NCBI GenBank assembly: GCA_965662565.1
Contig: CBFIHS010000048.1
Location: 1 to 12,780 of the forward strand
Direction: 5' to 3'
Origin: UBA5109 sp965662565
Lineage (GTDB): Bacteria > Pseudomonadota > Gammaproteobacteria > Pseudomonadales > Pseudohongiellaceae
Length of the DNA stretch: 12,780 nucleotides
Part shown: positions 6,241 through 12,780 of the stretch, piece by piece
Layout: every line of letters starts with the position of its first letter
How positions within the stretch are numbered: the first letter of the stretch is position 1
Position numbers and translations under genes: made by a program
The notes under the pieces: generated by a model
Databases searched by the model: none
The model's input: only the letters and a program-made list of their open reading frames with translations
Told to the model about the DNA's origin: nothing

Positions 6241-6288
6241 TGGCTCTAGCCAGGTACTTCTCTTTACCCTTAGCTGAGCTACAGGTGC
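6241..6288 (-). pseudogene. Degenerate 5'-half copy of tRNA-Arg
   Basis: Reading the minus strand from 6288, GCACCTGTAGCTCAGC matches the acceptor 5' strand and D arm of the intact tRNA-Arg except for one base. After a divergent D-loop, GTACCTGGCTA matches again up to the anticodon loop, and then similarity ends. The anticodon, T arm and acceptor 3' strand are missing. It lies upstream of the intact tRNA in the same orientation, as expected for a decayed tandem duplicate or a recombination scar. It cannot form a functional tRNA. Confidence 0.75.
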
Positions 6289-6301
6289 TTAATCTTTACT
6301 T

Positions 6302-6316
6302 GCTGGTTTGACCAGC
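6302..6316. repeat. Short perfect hairpin upstream of modF
   Basis: GCTGGT (6302-6307) and ACCAGC (6311-6316) pair perfectly around a 3-nt loop, 87 bp before the modF ATG. It could be a small regulatory hairpin or debris of the tRNA duplication. Confidence 0.3.
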
Positions 6317-6402
6317 GTGAAGAGCAAGCTTTTGAAGGGTGGGAATTGTCTTGGAATTGGCTTAAAGTGTCAAGGCGAAAGCTTATTAAGTCTTTATATT
6401 TC

Positions 6403-7761
6403 ATGATTTTTCAGCAGTTTCACACACAACACCTCAATATTAAGCACTGGTCGCTCGAACCCGGTCAATGTTGGGCTGTACTCGGTCGAAATGGATCTGG
6501 AAAAAAGCTACTGGCGCAAGCGATCTTGGATCAACTCGCTCTAGCGCAGAACCAACATTTAAAAGCCAAGCTGCTTTCCTTTGAGCAACAGCAAGCTTTT
6601 TATGAGGAAGAGCTGAAAAATGACGACACTGACTTCTTAGATCGTCTGGACCCAGGCACTACCGTGCGCGAATTAATTAATGCTAGCGCATCAGATCTTG
6701 AGAACCTGGCTTTCCTCAACTTAGAACCGCTTTTAGATCGTGGATACCGCTTATTGAGCAGCGGTGAGAGCAGAAAAGCGCTTCTGGCTAAAGCCATTAT
6801 CGAAAAGCCAAACATCTTAATTCTCGATGAACCCTACGATAGCCTGGATAAAAAAAGCAAGGCAGAATTAATTTCATTCTTTACTGAACTCGCTCTGCAA
6901 AAGAGTACTCAACTGATTTTCTTGCTAAATGACATAAAAGAAATTGAAGACTGGCACAGTCATGTCGCCTTTCTTGAAAAAGGTGAAATCATTAGCCAAG
7001 GACAAAGAGAAAGCGTACTGGAAAACCAAGACCTGAGAGCTCTTTTGAACTTTGATCCTGATAAATTACCCGACTGGCCAGAAACGTTATCAAAAGCAGC
7101 AATACCTGAACCTATTTTAAAATTAAACAATGTTGGCGTGTCTTATAGTGAAGTTACTATCTTTAAAGCAATCAACCTAAGCATAAAAGCTGGAGAGCAT
7201 ACCCTACTTACAGGCGCCAATGGCTCAGGTAAGTCCTCACTGTTACAGCTTATTAGCGGTGATCATCCGCAATGCTACAACAATGACATTCAAGTGCTAG
7301 GCTTCAAACGAGGAAGTGGAGAAAGTATTTGGCAACTGAAACGAGCCATAGGGATTGTGAGTTCAGAGTTACATCGTAGTCATCGGGTTTCTGGTTCCGC
7401 TTTGGAAATAACCTTAAGTGGTTTTTTTGACAGTATTGGACTTTATGAAGAAGTAAGCCCTACTCAAATAGAGCATGCGAAAAAATGCTTATGTCTTGCA
7501 GGGCTAGAGAAAAAAATACAGGTTTCTTTTAAAGCACTGTCTTATGGAGAGCAACGCTTGGTATTAATTGCCCGAGCTTTGGTCAAGCAGCCTGCCTTGT
7601 TAATTTGTGATGAACCAACTCTGGGATTAGACAGTATTAATCGTCATCGCTTTTTATATTTTATAGAACATTTAGCGACACAAAATCGAACCACAATACT
7701 GATGGCGAGCCATAGAGATGATGAAAACATATCACTGTTTAAGCACCATCTAGAACTTTGA
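6403..7761 (+). CDS. modF: ModF-like tandem-ABC ATPase
   Basis: A 452-residue soluble protein with two fused ABC ATPase domains and no membrane segment, matching the E. coli ModF (formerly PhrA) layout and length (about 490). Domain 1: Walker A GRNGSGKK (28-35), signature LSSGESRK (118-125), Walker B ILILDEP (138-144). Domain 2: Walker A GANGSGKS (271-278), GDHPQCYNNDI and RGSGESIW segments close to ModF, signature LSYGEQR (379-385), Walker B LLICDEP (399-405), H-loop MASH. In domain 1 the Ser/Thr after the P-loop Lys is Lys, and the H-loop position reads FLLND, so that site looks degenerate. ModF is linked to molybdate genes in E. coli, but no mod genes are visible here and its role is poorly defined. 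ATG 6403 is preferred for homology; a TTG at 6346 with an AGGGTGGG ribosome-binding site would add 19 residues. Confidence 0.85.
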   Translation: MIFQQFHTQHLNIKHWSLEPGQCWAVLGRNGSGKKLLAQAILDQLALAQNQHLKAKLLSFEQQQAFYEEELKNDDTDFLDRLDPGTTVRELINASASDLENLAFLNLEPLLDRGYRLLSSGESRKALLAKAIIEKPNILILDEPYDSLDKKSKAELISFFTELALQKSTQLIFLLNDIKEIEDWHSHVAFLEKGEIISQGQRESVLENQDLRALLNFDPDKLPDWPETLSKAAIPEPILKLNNVGVSYSEVTIFKAINLSIKAGEHTLLTGANGSGKSSLLQLISGDHPQCYNNDIQVLGFKRGSGESIWQLKRAIGIVSSELHRSHRVSGSALEITLSGFFDSIGLYEEVSPTQIEHAKKCLCLAGLEKKIQVSFKALSYGEQRLVLIARALVKQPALLICDEPTLGLDSINRHRFLYFIEHLATQNRTTILMASHRDDENISLFKHHLEL

Positions 7762-7805
7762 AAAAAGTTAAAAAATTATTGAAAATCATTTTCAAACTTT
7801 TTCAA
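7758..7805. terminator. AT-rich nested palindromes between convergent modF and DUF3833 genes
   Basis: TTGAAAA (7779-7785), TCA and TTTTCAA (7789-7795) form a 7-bp stem. An outer pair TTGAAAAAAGTT (7758-7769) / AACTTTTTCAA (to about 7805) nearly matches too. The structure spans both stop-codon regions and provides A/T runs on each side, as in a bidirectional terminator. The inner 15-mer TGAAAATCATTTTCA also resembles the 7-1-7 Fur palindrome, but a 3'-3' position argues against an operator. Confidence 0.5.
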
Positions 7806-8325
7806 TTACCAGAGTCAGCTCCCCTACTCTGAAACCAAACTTAGTCATCTTGGTTTTATTAATAAGATGATCCTCATCAATTAAATACAACCAATCATCC
7901 AGATTCACATTGATTGTTCCGTCACCATAAGGCACGACAAGCGCATACTGCCATTGAAATACTGAGCCCACAATGCTGCCTGCTGCTAAACCATCCACAT
8001 CACTAGCAGTACCTTCATAACGACCATTGCCTTTATCAGTTAGAGTCCAGGTACGGTATTGTATTTCGCCATCATCAAACTGAAACTCTTCAACTAAGGT
8101 GCCTTCATCGCCATCCCAGCTGGCTTCAATTGTTGCCACAAACCTTCTGGTCATTTGTCCTGAACGATTCTGCAGCATTCCATAAGCCACAAGAGCACCA
8201 TCAAAAAACTCCTTTAAATCAAGGGCTGGGCTTGTGGAGCTATAATCGTCAAATCGCTGTGAACTACAAGCCACTAAACTTAGAATGCTTACTATAAAAA
8301 ATATTGAGCGGATAAAAATTTTCAT
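7792..8325 (-). CDS. DUF3833 family lipoprotein
   Basis: A 177-residue putative lipoprotein. Residues 1-20 are a lipoprotein signal with lipobox LVAC, giving a lipidated Cys20. The mature part carries DUF3833 hallmarks: LDLKEFFDGALVAYGMLQNRSGQ, then a MTRRFVATIEASWDGD segment, a YRTWTLTDKGNGRYEGTASD segment, and C-terminal DDWLYLIDEDHLINKTKMTKFG. It is the last gene of the minus-strand trio; its ATG overlaps the stop of the chalcone-isomerase-like gene by 4 bp (ATGA), so translation is probably coupled. The Asp after Cys+1 outer-membrane-avoidance signal is absent (CSS), suggesting the outer membrane. Function unknown. In related bacteria this family travels with CFA-synthase-like methyltransferases and FAD amine oxidases, which are not present here. 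Confidence 0.87.
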   Translation of the reverse strand: MKIFIRSIFFIVSILSLVACSSQRFDDYSSTSPALDLKEFFDGALVAYGMLQNRSGQMTRRFVATIEASWDGDEGTLVEEFQFDDGEIQYRTWTLTDKGNGRYEGTASDVDGLAAGSIVGSVFQWQYALVVPYGDGTINVNLDDWLYLIDEDHLINKTKMTKFGFRVGELTLVIEKV

Positions 8326-8858
8326 TGCTTAACTCCGATTAACTTACGCGAGAATTCACTGTAGCGATCGTTTCGAGCCAGCCAGATCGCACTAAAGTCC
8401 TGACTGAATTCTTTGTTATTTATGCTACCTAAATACTCAGCATTTAAATAAAAATTACTATTGGCTTCTAGATCAACATAAAGCAAAATCTCATCACCTC
8501 GTTTAACATCAGGAAAAATATTTCCTAATTCGCTCAACCAAGCTAAATAGTTTTGTTCTTCTAATCCTAGTATAGAAAACTGCTTCGCCGTTTCCTTGAG
8601 TATTTGTTCACCAGTAAAAGCTCTTTTATAAGTAAGCTTCAATGCAAACGGTAAAGTTTCAAAATGACTAAAAACATTTTCTGAGGCATAAAGCTCAGCT
8701 TCGTAGATAGACCAAAATAAAAAATTAAAATCTGCTTTTCCCAATACCTCAAAAGCCTCTAACTCTTGAACTAAATCTTTCTCCTCAGCTTGAACAGAGA
8801 AAACCATAAAAATAAACGGAAAAAGCAAAGCAGAAAAAATAAATTTATGCGCTTTCAT
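8322..8858 (-). CDS. Chalcone isomerase-like periplasmic protein
   Basis: A 178-residue protein with an N-terminal signal peptide (to about VQAEE, residue 26) and a chalcone-isomerase-fold domain of the bacterial CHI-like type. Supporting segments are LGKADFNFLFWSIYEAELYA (early strands), ALKLTYKRAFTGEQILKETA (helical part), and the C-terminal FSAIWLARNDRYSEFSRKLIG. Bacterial members of this group are not known to act on chalcones; plant relatives include non-catalytic fatty-acid-binding proteins, so ligand binding is a plausible role (inference). It overlaps the DUF2878 gene upstream by 14 bp and the DUF3833 gene downstream by 4 bp, so the three are one translationally coupled operon. Confidence 0.83.
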   Translation of the reverse strand: MKAHKFIFSALLFPFIFMVFSVQAEEKDLVQELEAFEVLGKADFNFLFWSIYEAELYASENVFSHFETLPFALKLTYKRAFTGEQILKETAKQFSILGLEEQNYLAWLSELGNIFPDVKRGDEILLYVDLEANSNFYLNAEYLGSINNKEFSQDFSAIWLARNDRYSEFSRKLIGVKQ

Positions 8859-9372
8859 AAGACGGCACCCGTTTTGTTAAAGCAATCAACTTATAGAATA
8901 CAGGAATGAGCACTGCCCAAACGATCATCAGCAGGGCTTGCGTCAACACCAGAGGCTGAGGATAGCTTACCGCTCCCAAATTCATCCCGATCAAATAACT
9001 AAAACTTGTCACAACCCCAACCAAGGCTTGTAGGGGAATTGAAAGCTTTGCAATAAAGGAAAAACCATAAGCTAAGCTTAAGGCTAAAGATAACCACAGC
9101 AATATAAGCCAAGCTGGAATCACCGGTGATGAGAATTCAAACAAACCTGCAAGAATTAAAAGTGAATCTATAAGGATACCTGGACAGGCAATCATTAATA
9201 AATACTTCACTGCATCAGACTTGCTTGGATAAATCGCTAACAAGCCGAGGATTATGAGTATCGCAGGTACTATTAGAGCTTCTTGAAAAATAACTAAAAT
9301 CAACCATAACACTTTGAATACAATCAAATTTAGGATAGAGAATGTCTTAGTTGGTAAAGAAAATACATTCAT
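8845..9372 (-). CDS. DUF2878 family inner-membrane protein
   Basis: A 175-residue, very hydrophobic protein with about five to six transmembrane helices, for example at residues 16-35, 37-48, 57-77, 86-108, 113-133 and 143-163. The pattern LNLIVFKVLWLILVI, CPGILIDSLLILAGLFEF and a conserved PAWLILLWLSLALSL stretch fits DUF2878. It is the first gene of the DUF2878/CHI-like/DUF3833 operon. A 71-bp gap separates its start from trmO on the opposite strand and must hold both promoters. The ATG at 9372 has no strong ribosome-binding site. Function unknown; with its partners it suggests an envelope or lipid-related process. Confidence 0.83.
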   Translation of the reverse strand: MNVFSLPTKTFSILNLIVFKVLWLILVIFQEALIVPAILIILGLLAIYPSKSDAVKYLLMIACPGILIDSLLILAGLFEFSSPVIPAWLILLWLSLALSLAYGFSFIAKLSIPLQALVGVVTSFSYLIGMNLGAVSYPQPLVLTQALLMIVWAVLIPVFYKLIALTKRVPSYESA

Positions 9373-9443
9373 GCTGATTAGCTATTAGCTTAAACTGGTA
9401 AACTACCCTCTACTACGCACAAAAGCCATTTCTGGATTAATAA
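9373..9443. promoter_or_regulatory. Divergent promoter region between the DUF2878 operon and trmO
   Basis: The 71-bp gap between two divergent start codons must contain, or overlap, both promoters unless transcripts start elsewhere. I could not assign unambiguous -35/-10 boxes. A short AGCTAAT repeat (AGCTAATAGCTAAT on the minus strand) lies just before the DUF2878 ATG. Confidence 0.35.
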
Positions 9444-10166
9444 ATGAACACTTCAAATCAATTTAACTTGGCTAAAATTGCGACTGTTAAAAGCCCTTAT
9501 AAACAGAAATTCGCTATACCTCGTCAGCCTAATTTGGTTAAGGAAGCAAAAGGTGAACTCATTTTTGAAACTGAGTACAGCGACCCCAATAGTTTAAGGG
9601 CTATTGAGCAGTTTTCTCACCTTTGGCTACTCTTCATATTCCATGAGACCGCAGCAGAAGGTTGGTCCCCTACCGTACAGCCTCCTAGGCTAGGAGGAAA
9701 GGAAAGTATTGGCGTCTACGCTACCCGATCTACTTATCGGCCAAACCCTATAGGGATGTCTGTTGTTGAAAACCTGGGTTGGGAACAAAAAGGTAAGCTT
9801 ATAACACTAAAGGTTGGCGGCTTAGACCTATTAGATGGTACTCCTATCGTTGATATTAAACCCTATATCGCCTACGCCGACTCGATTACAGAGGCCAAAT
9901 CTGGTTTTGCAGAATCACCACCAGGCAGTCAGTATGCCATTCAGTTCAGCGCCGAGTCAGAACAGCAACTTACTGATTTAAATGAAGATTACCCTAATCT
10001 CAAAGAGTTTATTAGCGCCATATTACAACAAGATCCACGGCCTGCTTGGCGAAAAAAGGAAGTTGATGAGAAAAGCTATGGCATGAGTTTGTATGATCTA
10101 AATATCAAATGGCGTCACGACAAAGAAAGCATTCATGTTCTCAGCATAAAGCCTCAGCAAGCATAA
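9444..10166 (+). CDS. trmO: tRNA (adenine37-N6)-methyltransferase TrmO
   Basis: A 240-residue cytosolic enzyme that, in E. coli, methylates t6A37 to m6t6A37 in certain ACY-reading threonine tRNAs using S-adenosylmethionine (formerly tsaA/yaeB). The length matches E. coli TrmO (about 235). Family motifs visible: AKIATVKSPYKQKFAIPRQP (10-29), FSHLWLLFIFHE (57-68), the core QPPRLGGKESIGVYATRSTY (79-98) followed by RPNPIGMS, and GLDLLDGTPIVDIKPYI (126-142). The C-terminal WRHDKESIHVL closes the smaller domain. It starts divergently from the DUF2878 operon and is followed by the DUF3187 gene on the same strand after 82 bp. The ribosome-binding site is weak (CTGGA). Confidence 0.93.
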   Translation: MNTSNQFNLAKIATVKSPYKQKFAIPRQPNLVKEAKGELIFETEYSDPNSLRAIEQFSHLWLLFIFHETAAEGWSPTVQPPRLGGKESIGVYATRSTYRPNPIGMSVVENLGWEQKGKLITLKVGGLDLLDGTPIVDIKPYIAYADSITEAKSGFAESPPGSQYAIQFSAESEQQLTDLNEDYPNLKEFISAILQQDPRPAWRKKEVDEKSYGMSLYDLNIKWRHDKESIHVLSIKPQQA

Positions 10167-10172
10167 GCTTGC
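10157..10172 (+). terminator. Small GC-rich hairpin over the trmO stop codon
   Basis: GCAAGC (10157-10162) and GCTTGC (10167-10172) form a perfect 6-bp stem with an ATAA loop that contains the trmO TAA stop. No T-run follows, so it is a weak terminator candidate or a 3'-end hairpin. Confidence 0.3.
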
Positions 10173-10248
10173 GCTAGCCTTATGATTTAGTGAAACTTTC
10201 ATATTATGGCTTTAAGCTTCATATAAATTAATTCTAGGATTATTGTTT

Positions 10249-11229
10249 GTGACTTTTTATCGAATGTTCATTCTGCTTCTAGCAGCTCTTATAAGCCCTC
10301 TATCGATGGCCCAAGAAAGAAGCCCCTTGCAGTTAAGGAATCAAAACCCATTTATTAAAATTTTTGGGCTCCCAGTTGCAGAAAATGCAAAAGTTTTAGC
10401 CTCCGGTCAAGAGAACACTCACCTCAATATTGATTGGCCAAGCAATTTCACAAAAGACAGCTCTTCATCAGAAAGTATTTTCATCGACAGTGAAAGTATC
10501 GAACTTGATATTCGCTGGCGCTATGGTTTCAACTTATGGGAATTTGGCTTGGATGTTAATTACTCCCGTTATGCTGGCGGCATATTAGACAGCTTTATCG
10601 AAGATTGGCATTCTTGGTTTGGCTTACCTAATGGTGGACGAGAAACACAACCAAGAAATCAAGTTCGCTACGATTACAGCAGAAATGGTTCACAGCAAAT
10701 TTCACTAAGCGAAAAGCACTCTGGCTTTGGCGATACTCGTTTAACTGGCGGCTACCAGTTAGCCAATAACACTCGTTTCGATATGGCCTTACGCGGTGGA
10801 ATTAAAATCCCTACCGGCAACAGTGATAATCTTTTTGGAAGTGATGGGGTCGATTTCAATCTTGCTTATGTATTAGGCGATGATATCAGCCTACAAAAAT
10901 ATCGTGCCAGTTATTTTGTCACAGCAGGCGCAATATGGACCCAAGATGGAGAAGTATTAAACAAGTATCGAAACAACACGGCCTTCTATTACAACACTGG
11001 TTTAATTAAAGATGTTTACGAAAACTGGCAGCTTAAACTTCAAATTGATGGCCATACCAAGCTCTACAAAAGTAATTTGCCGCAGCTAGGCGATGCCATG
11101 CAATTCAGCATTGGGGGCTCATATAGGATAAACCGTGACCTAAAATTGGATTTTGCAGTAAGTGAAGACATCATCACAGACAGCTCATCAGACGTTAACT
11201 TTCACTTTGGCTTGTATAACTATTTTTAA
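10249..11229 (+). CDS. DUF3187 family outer-membrane protein
   Basis: A 326-residue predicted outer-membrane beta-barrel. A signal peptide ends around SPLSMAQ (about residue 21). The mature protein begins with QLRNQNPFIKIFGLPV, a DUF3187 hallmark, and has alternating beta-strand segments (IELDIRWRYGFNLWEFGLDV, FDMALRGGIKIPTGNSDN, LKLQIDGHTKLY) ending in FHFGLYNYF with a C-terminal Phe, typical of barrels recognised by the BAM machinery. Of three possible starts (TTG 10243, GTG 10249, ATG 10264), GTG 10249 has the best distance (9 nt) from AGGA at 10236-10239. Substrate or function unknown. It follows trmO by 82 bp, with no sign of functional linkage. Confidence 0.82.
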   Translation: MTFYRMFILLLAALISPLSMAQERSPLQLRNQNPFIKIFGLPVAENAKVLASGQENTHLNIDWPSNFTKDSSSSESIFIDSESIELDIRWRYGFNLWEFGLDVNYSRYAGGILDSFIEDWHSWFGLPNGGRETQPRNQVRYDYSRNGSQQISLSEKHSGFGDTRLTGGYQLANNTRFDMALRGGIKIPTGNSDNLFGSDGVDFNLAYVLGDDISLQKYRASYFVTAGAIWTQDGEVLNKYRNNTAFYYNTGLIKDVYENWQLKLQIDGHTKLYKSNLPQLGDAMQFSIGGSYRINRDLKLDFAVSEDIITDSSSDVNFHFGLYNYF

Positions 11230-11259
11230 AGAACTATTTCTAAAAAACTATTTCTGAAG
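11218..11259 (+). repeat. Three tandem 14-bp repeats across the DUF3187 stop codon
   Basis: AACTATTTTTAAAG (11218-11231), AACTATTTCTAAAA (11232-11245) and AACTATTTCTGAAG (11246-11259) are consecutive 14-bp units differing at two or three positions. The first contains the final codons and TAA stop of the DUF3187 gene. The period is not a multiple of three; expansion would fall after the stop, so it is tolerated. Likely product of replication slippage. Confidence 0.8.
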
Positions 11260-11349
11260 CAAAAACTTTGATAAAAGTGCTTTAGAAAAATCTTAAAAAA
11301 TCAGCTGTCTTTGTCTAATTATTGACTTCTTTATTCTTCAATAAAAGTA

Positions 11350-11390
11350 GCTCTCTTTTTTTTAAAAAAACATTTACAAAAAAAGAGAGC
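11350..11390. terminator. Bidirectional terminator hairpin, 13-bp stem
   Basis: GCTCTCTTTTTTT (11350-11362) and AAAAAAAGAGAGC (11378-11390) are perfect inverted arms with a 15-nt AT-rich loop. It lies between the convergent DUF3187 gene and the TonB-receptor/RidA pseudogene, 7 bp past the latter's stop. The A/T runs in the stem could serve transcripts from both sides. Confidence 0.65.
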
Positions 11391-11397
11391 ACTGAAT

Positions 11398-12102
11398 TTA
11401 TGGTTTAGCAATTACCGCTTCAATCTCGACAAGCATGTTAGGTCCGCCTGCTAATCCAGCAATCTGAAAAGCAGATCGTGCGGGTTTATTGAGTTGTTCT
11501 TCGGTACCAAAGTATCTTGAGTAAGCTCGCATAAAACCAGCGAAATCCATTTGTCCGCCCATAGCAGGGTCGCCAACCCAAAAGACAGTCATCTTAACGG
11601 TGTCGCCAAAACCAACTCCGAGCTCGGCCATAGAAGCTTCTTACTTGGCAAAAATACTCATCGCTTGAGCTTCAGTGTCACCATAGTATTCAGCACTGCC
11701 ACGCTCCGCGTCAGGGTTAACAGAACGCTGTCCGTCGAACAACACAAGAGTACGGCCTGTACCCAAACCTCTAAGATTAAGTGATGAAATTCCTGATTAA
11801 CCACTACTCAATGAGCCAGAATTGGTCGTTGCTGTAGTACTGCCTTGAATAGAAGGCAAAGTCATTGCAAATTCTGCAATACTAGCGGGTACTTCCGCAT
11901 CAATATCTGTTTTGCTTAATACAGAAACAGGTGTCGGCATGTCATAACCATCACGCACGATTCGAGAACCGGTAACAGTGATTGCTGTAATTTCTGGAGT
12001 AGCTTCTTGAGCATTCGCAGAATAAGTTGTGAAGATAGCGCTTGCTATACTTGCTGAAAGCAAACTAGTAGTTTTCAGCTTGAAGCGGATTGGTATGTGC
12101 AT
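11398..12102 (-). pseudogene. Chimeric pseudogene: TonB-dependent receptor N-terminus fused in frame to RidA-family C-terminus
   Basis: One reading frame of 235 codons runs from ATG 12102 (AGGAGAAG ribosome-binding site) to 11398, broken by TAA at 11797-11799 and 11641-11643. Codons 1-101 are a TonB-dependent receptor: signal peptide ending ANAQ, the TonB-box-like AITVTGSRI, and plug motif PTPVSVLSKTDI. After the first TAA the plug continues (SSLNLRGLGTGRTLVLFDGQ). At about 11713-11724 it passes without frame change into a RidA/YjgF-family protein: NPDAERGSAEYYGDTEAQAM, then TAA where homologs appear to have Leu, then GFGDTVKMTVFWVGD and a C-terminal PNMLVEIEAVIAKP. The receptor barrel and RidA N-terminus are missing. 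The two nonsense codons make a functional protein unlikely. Small ORFs inside it (11398-11631, 11797-12102) are pieces of this one locus. Confidence 0.85.
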
Positions 12103-12780
12103 TATTACTTCTCCTGATTGAAGTACTGGTTAAAGTACGCACCCAAGTTGGGCATTTAAAAAAAACAAAATTTTACACTCTAATAATTTGCATTTACTGT
12201 GCCAAGAAAATGCAAACAGACATAGAAATTGATAAAAATGCTGCATAATTATGATAGGTATCAGGTAAAACACTTTAAAGCCATATTCTTTAAAAATAAT
12301 AAAAAGACTGTAAATAAAGTATTTTTTTAAATGATTTTAGAATTAGTTTGATAGAGTTAAGACATAAATGTTTTAAAATTATATTTTTTTAAAATAATGG
12401 CTAAATGATTTCAAAGTAAGAAGTTGAAAACGAAAAAATTAACAAAATCTGCTTTATTGGAGAGCTTTTTACTTTTATTGTGCACTACAGCAACGCATCC
12501 CACCTTCTCAAAATTCCGCACATAAACGTGCATTCATGGCACCAAAATCGAGCGACGCCATATTTTTCAGCCTTTAACTTAGGCCTTAGAAGATCATAGA
12601 AATTGATCGAAGATAAGCTTGTTGCTAGTAAATTTATTAGCAAAACACCTGGAAATTGAGATGATTATTTAGGGTAGTGTTCGCTAGTTAATTGAGAATT
12701 ATTAGACAAGCACTAGAAGAGTGAGTGAAGACATTTTAAAGAAATGATAGAGAACTTGGATAGCTGGATAGCTGGATCGG
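12103..12780. other. Gene-free AT-rich region at the right edge
   Basis: No gene-like frame is convincing on either strand over 678 bp. 12140-12440 is extremely AT-rich and holds the upstream region of the TonB-receptor remnant. A more balanced segment at about 12460-12580 contains a small hairpin (GCAC, 6 nt, GTGC at about 12521-12534). The window ends with a short GGATAGCT repeat. I see no RNA gene or repeat array. Confidence 0.4.

Noticed and set aside
6600..6815. Minus-strand 71-codon ORF inside modF
   Set aside because: Antisense to the signature and Walker region of modF; Ser/Arg-rich shadow translation.
11551..11784. Plus-strand 77-codon ORF over the RidA region
   Set aside because: The opposite strand encodes recognisable RidA and TonB-receptor plug sequence in a single frame.
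11641..11799. TAA as a sense (reassigned) codon
   Set aside because: Other genes in the window (DUF6152, FAD oxidoreductase, trmO, DUF3187, DUF2878) end normally at TAA, so the two internal TAA codons are better read as nonsense mutations in a pseudogene.
12721..12780. Possible tandem or CRISPR-like repeat at the right edge (GGATAGCT units)
   Set aside because: Only two to three short direct copies without spacers; too little to call an array.

Overview
The window reads as a chromosomal segment of a moderately AT-rich Gammaproteobacterium, probably marine. The basis is the gene content: DUF6152 paired with a carboxypeptidase-regulatory-like secreted protein, a ModF-type double ATPase, TrmO, DUF3187, the DUF2878/chalcone-isomerase-like/DUF3833 trio, TonB-receptor and RidA remnants, and a tRNA-Arg(ACG) with encoded CCA. 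The genus cannot be fixed from the sequence alone.

Layout. 128-1643 (minus): a two-gene unit of secreted proteins, with a perfect inverted repeat beyond its 3' end and a 140-bp divergent control region upstream. 1784-1969 (plus): the first 61 codons of a LysR regulator, cut off by an IS3-family element (about 1967-3245) with intact orfA, a GGGAAAC slippery site, and orfB with a DD(35)E triad. The other flank of the IS is not the rest of lysR but the first codons of a type IV pilin-like gene on the opposite strand. The IS therefore sits on a rearrangement breakpoint. 3326-3877 holds no intact gene. 3878-4231 is a small DUF2834 membrane protein, convergent with a stand-alone FAD-dependent oxidoreductase (4436-5920, minus). 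Then come a tRNA-Arg with its terminator and a degenerate half-copy of the same tRNA.

6403-7761 (plus) is a ModF-like tandem ABC ATPase whose first Walker A carries Lys in place of the usual Ser/Thr. It converges on a tightly overlapping three-gene envelope operon (7792-9372, minus: DUF2878, chalcone-isomerase-like protein, DUF3833 lipoprotein). That operon is divergent from trmO (9444-10166) and is followed on the plus strand by a DUF3187 outer-membrane protein. A long AT-rich hairpin separates this block from 11398-12102 (minus). That last locus is one continuous reading frame joining the signal peptide and plug of a TonB-dependent receptor to the last two thirds of a RidA-family protein, broken by two in-frame TAA codons. 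From 12103 to the end I see no gene.

The main theme is genome decay and rearrangement between conserved housekeeping blocks: two truncated genes around an IS, a half tRNA, a chimeric pseudogene and several gene-free stretches. I see no CRISPR array, phage module or recognisable defence system. The most distinctive points are the chimeric TonB-receptor/RidA locus, the IS-marked junction, the degenerate ModF nucleotide site and the self-contained DUF2878-CHI-DUF3833 operon.
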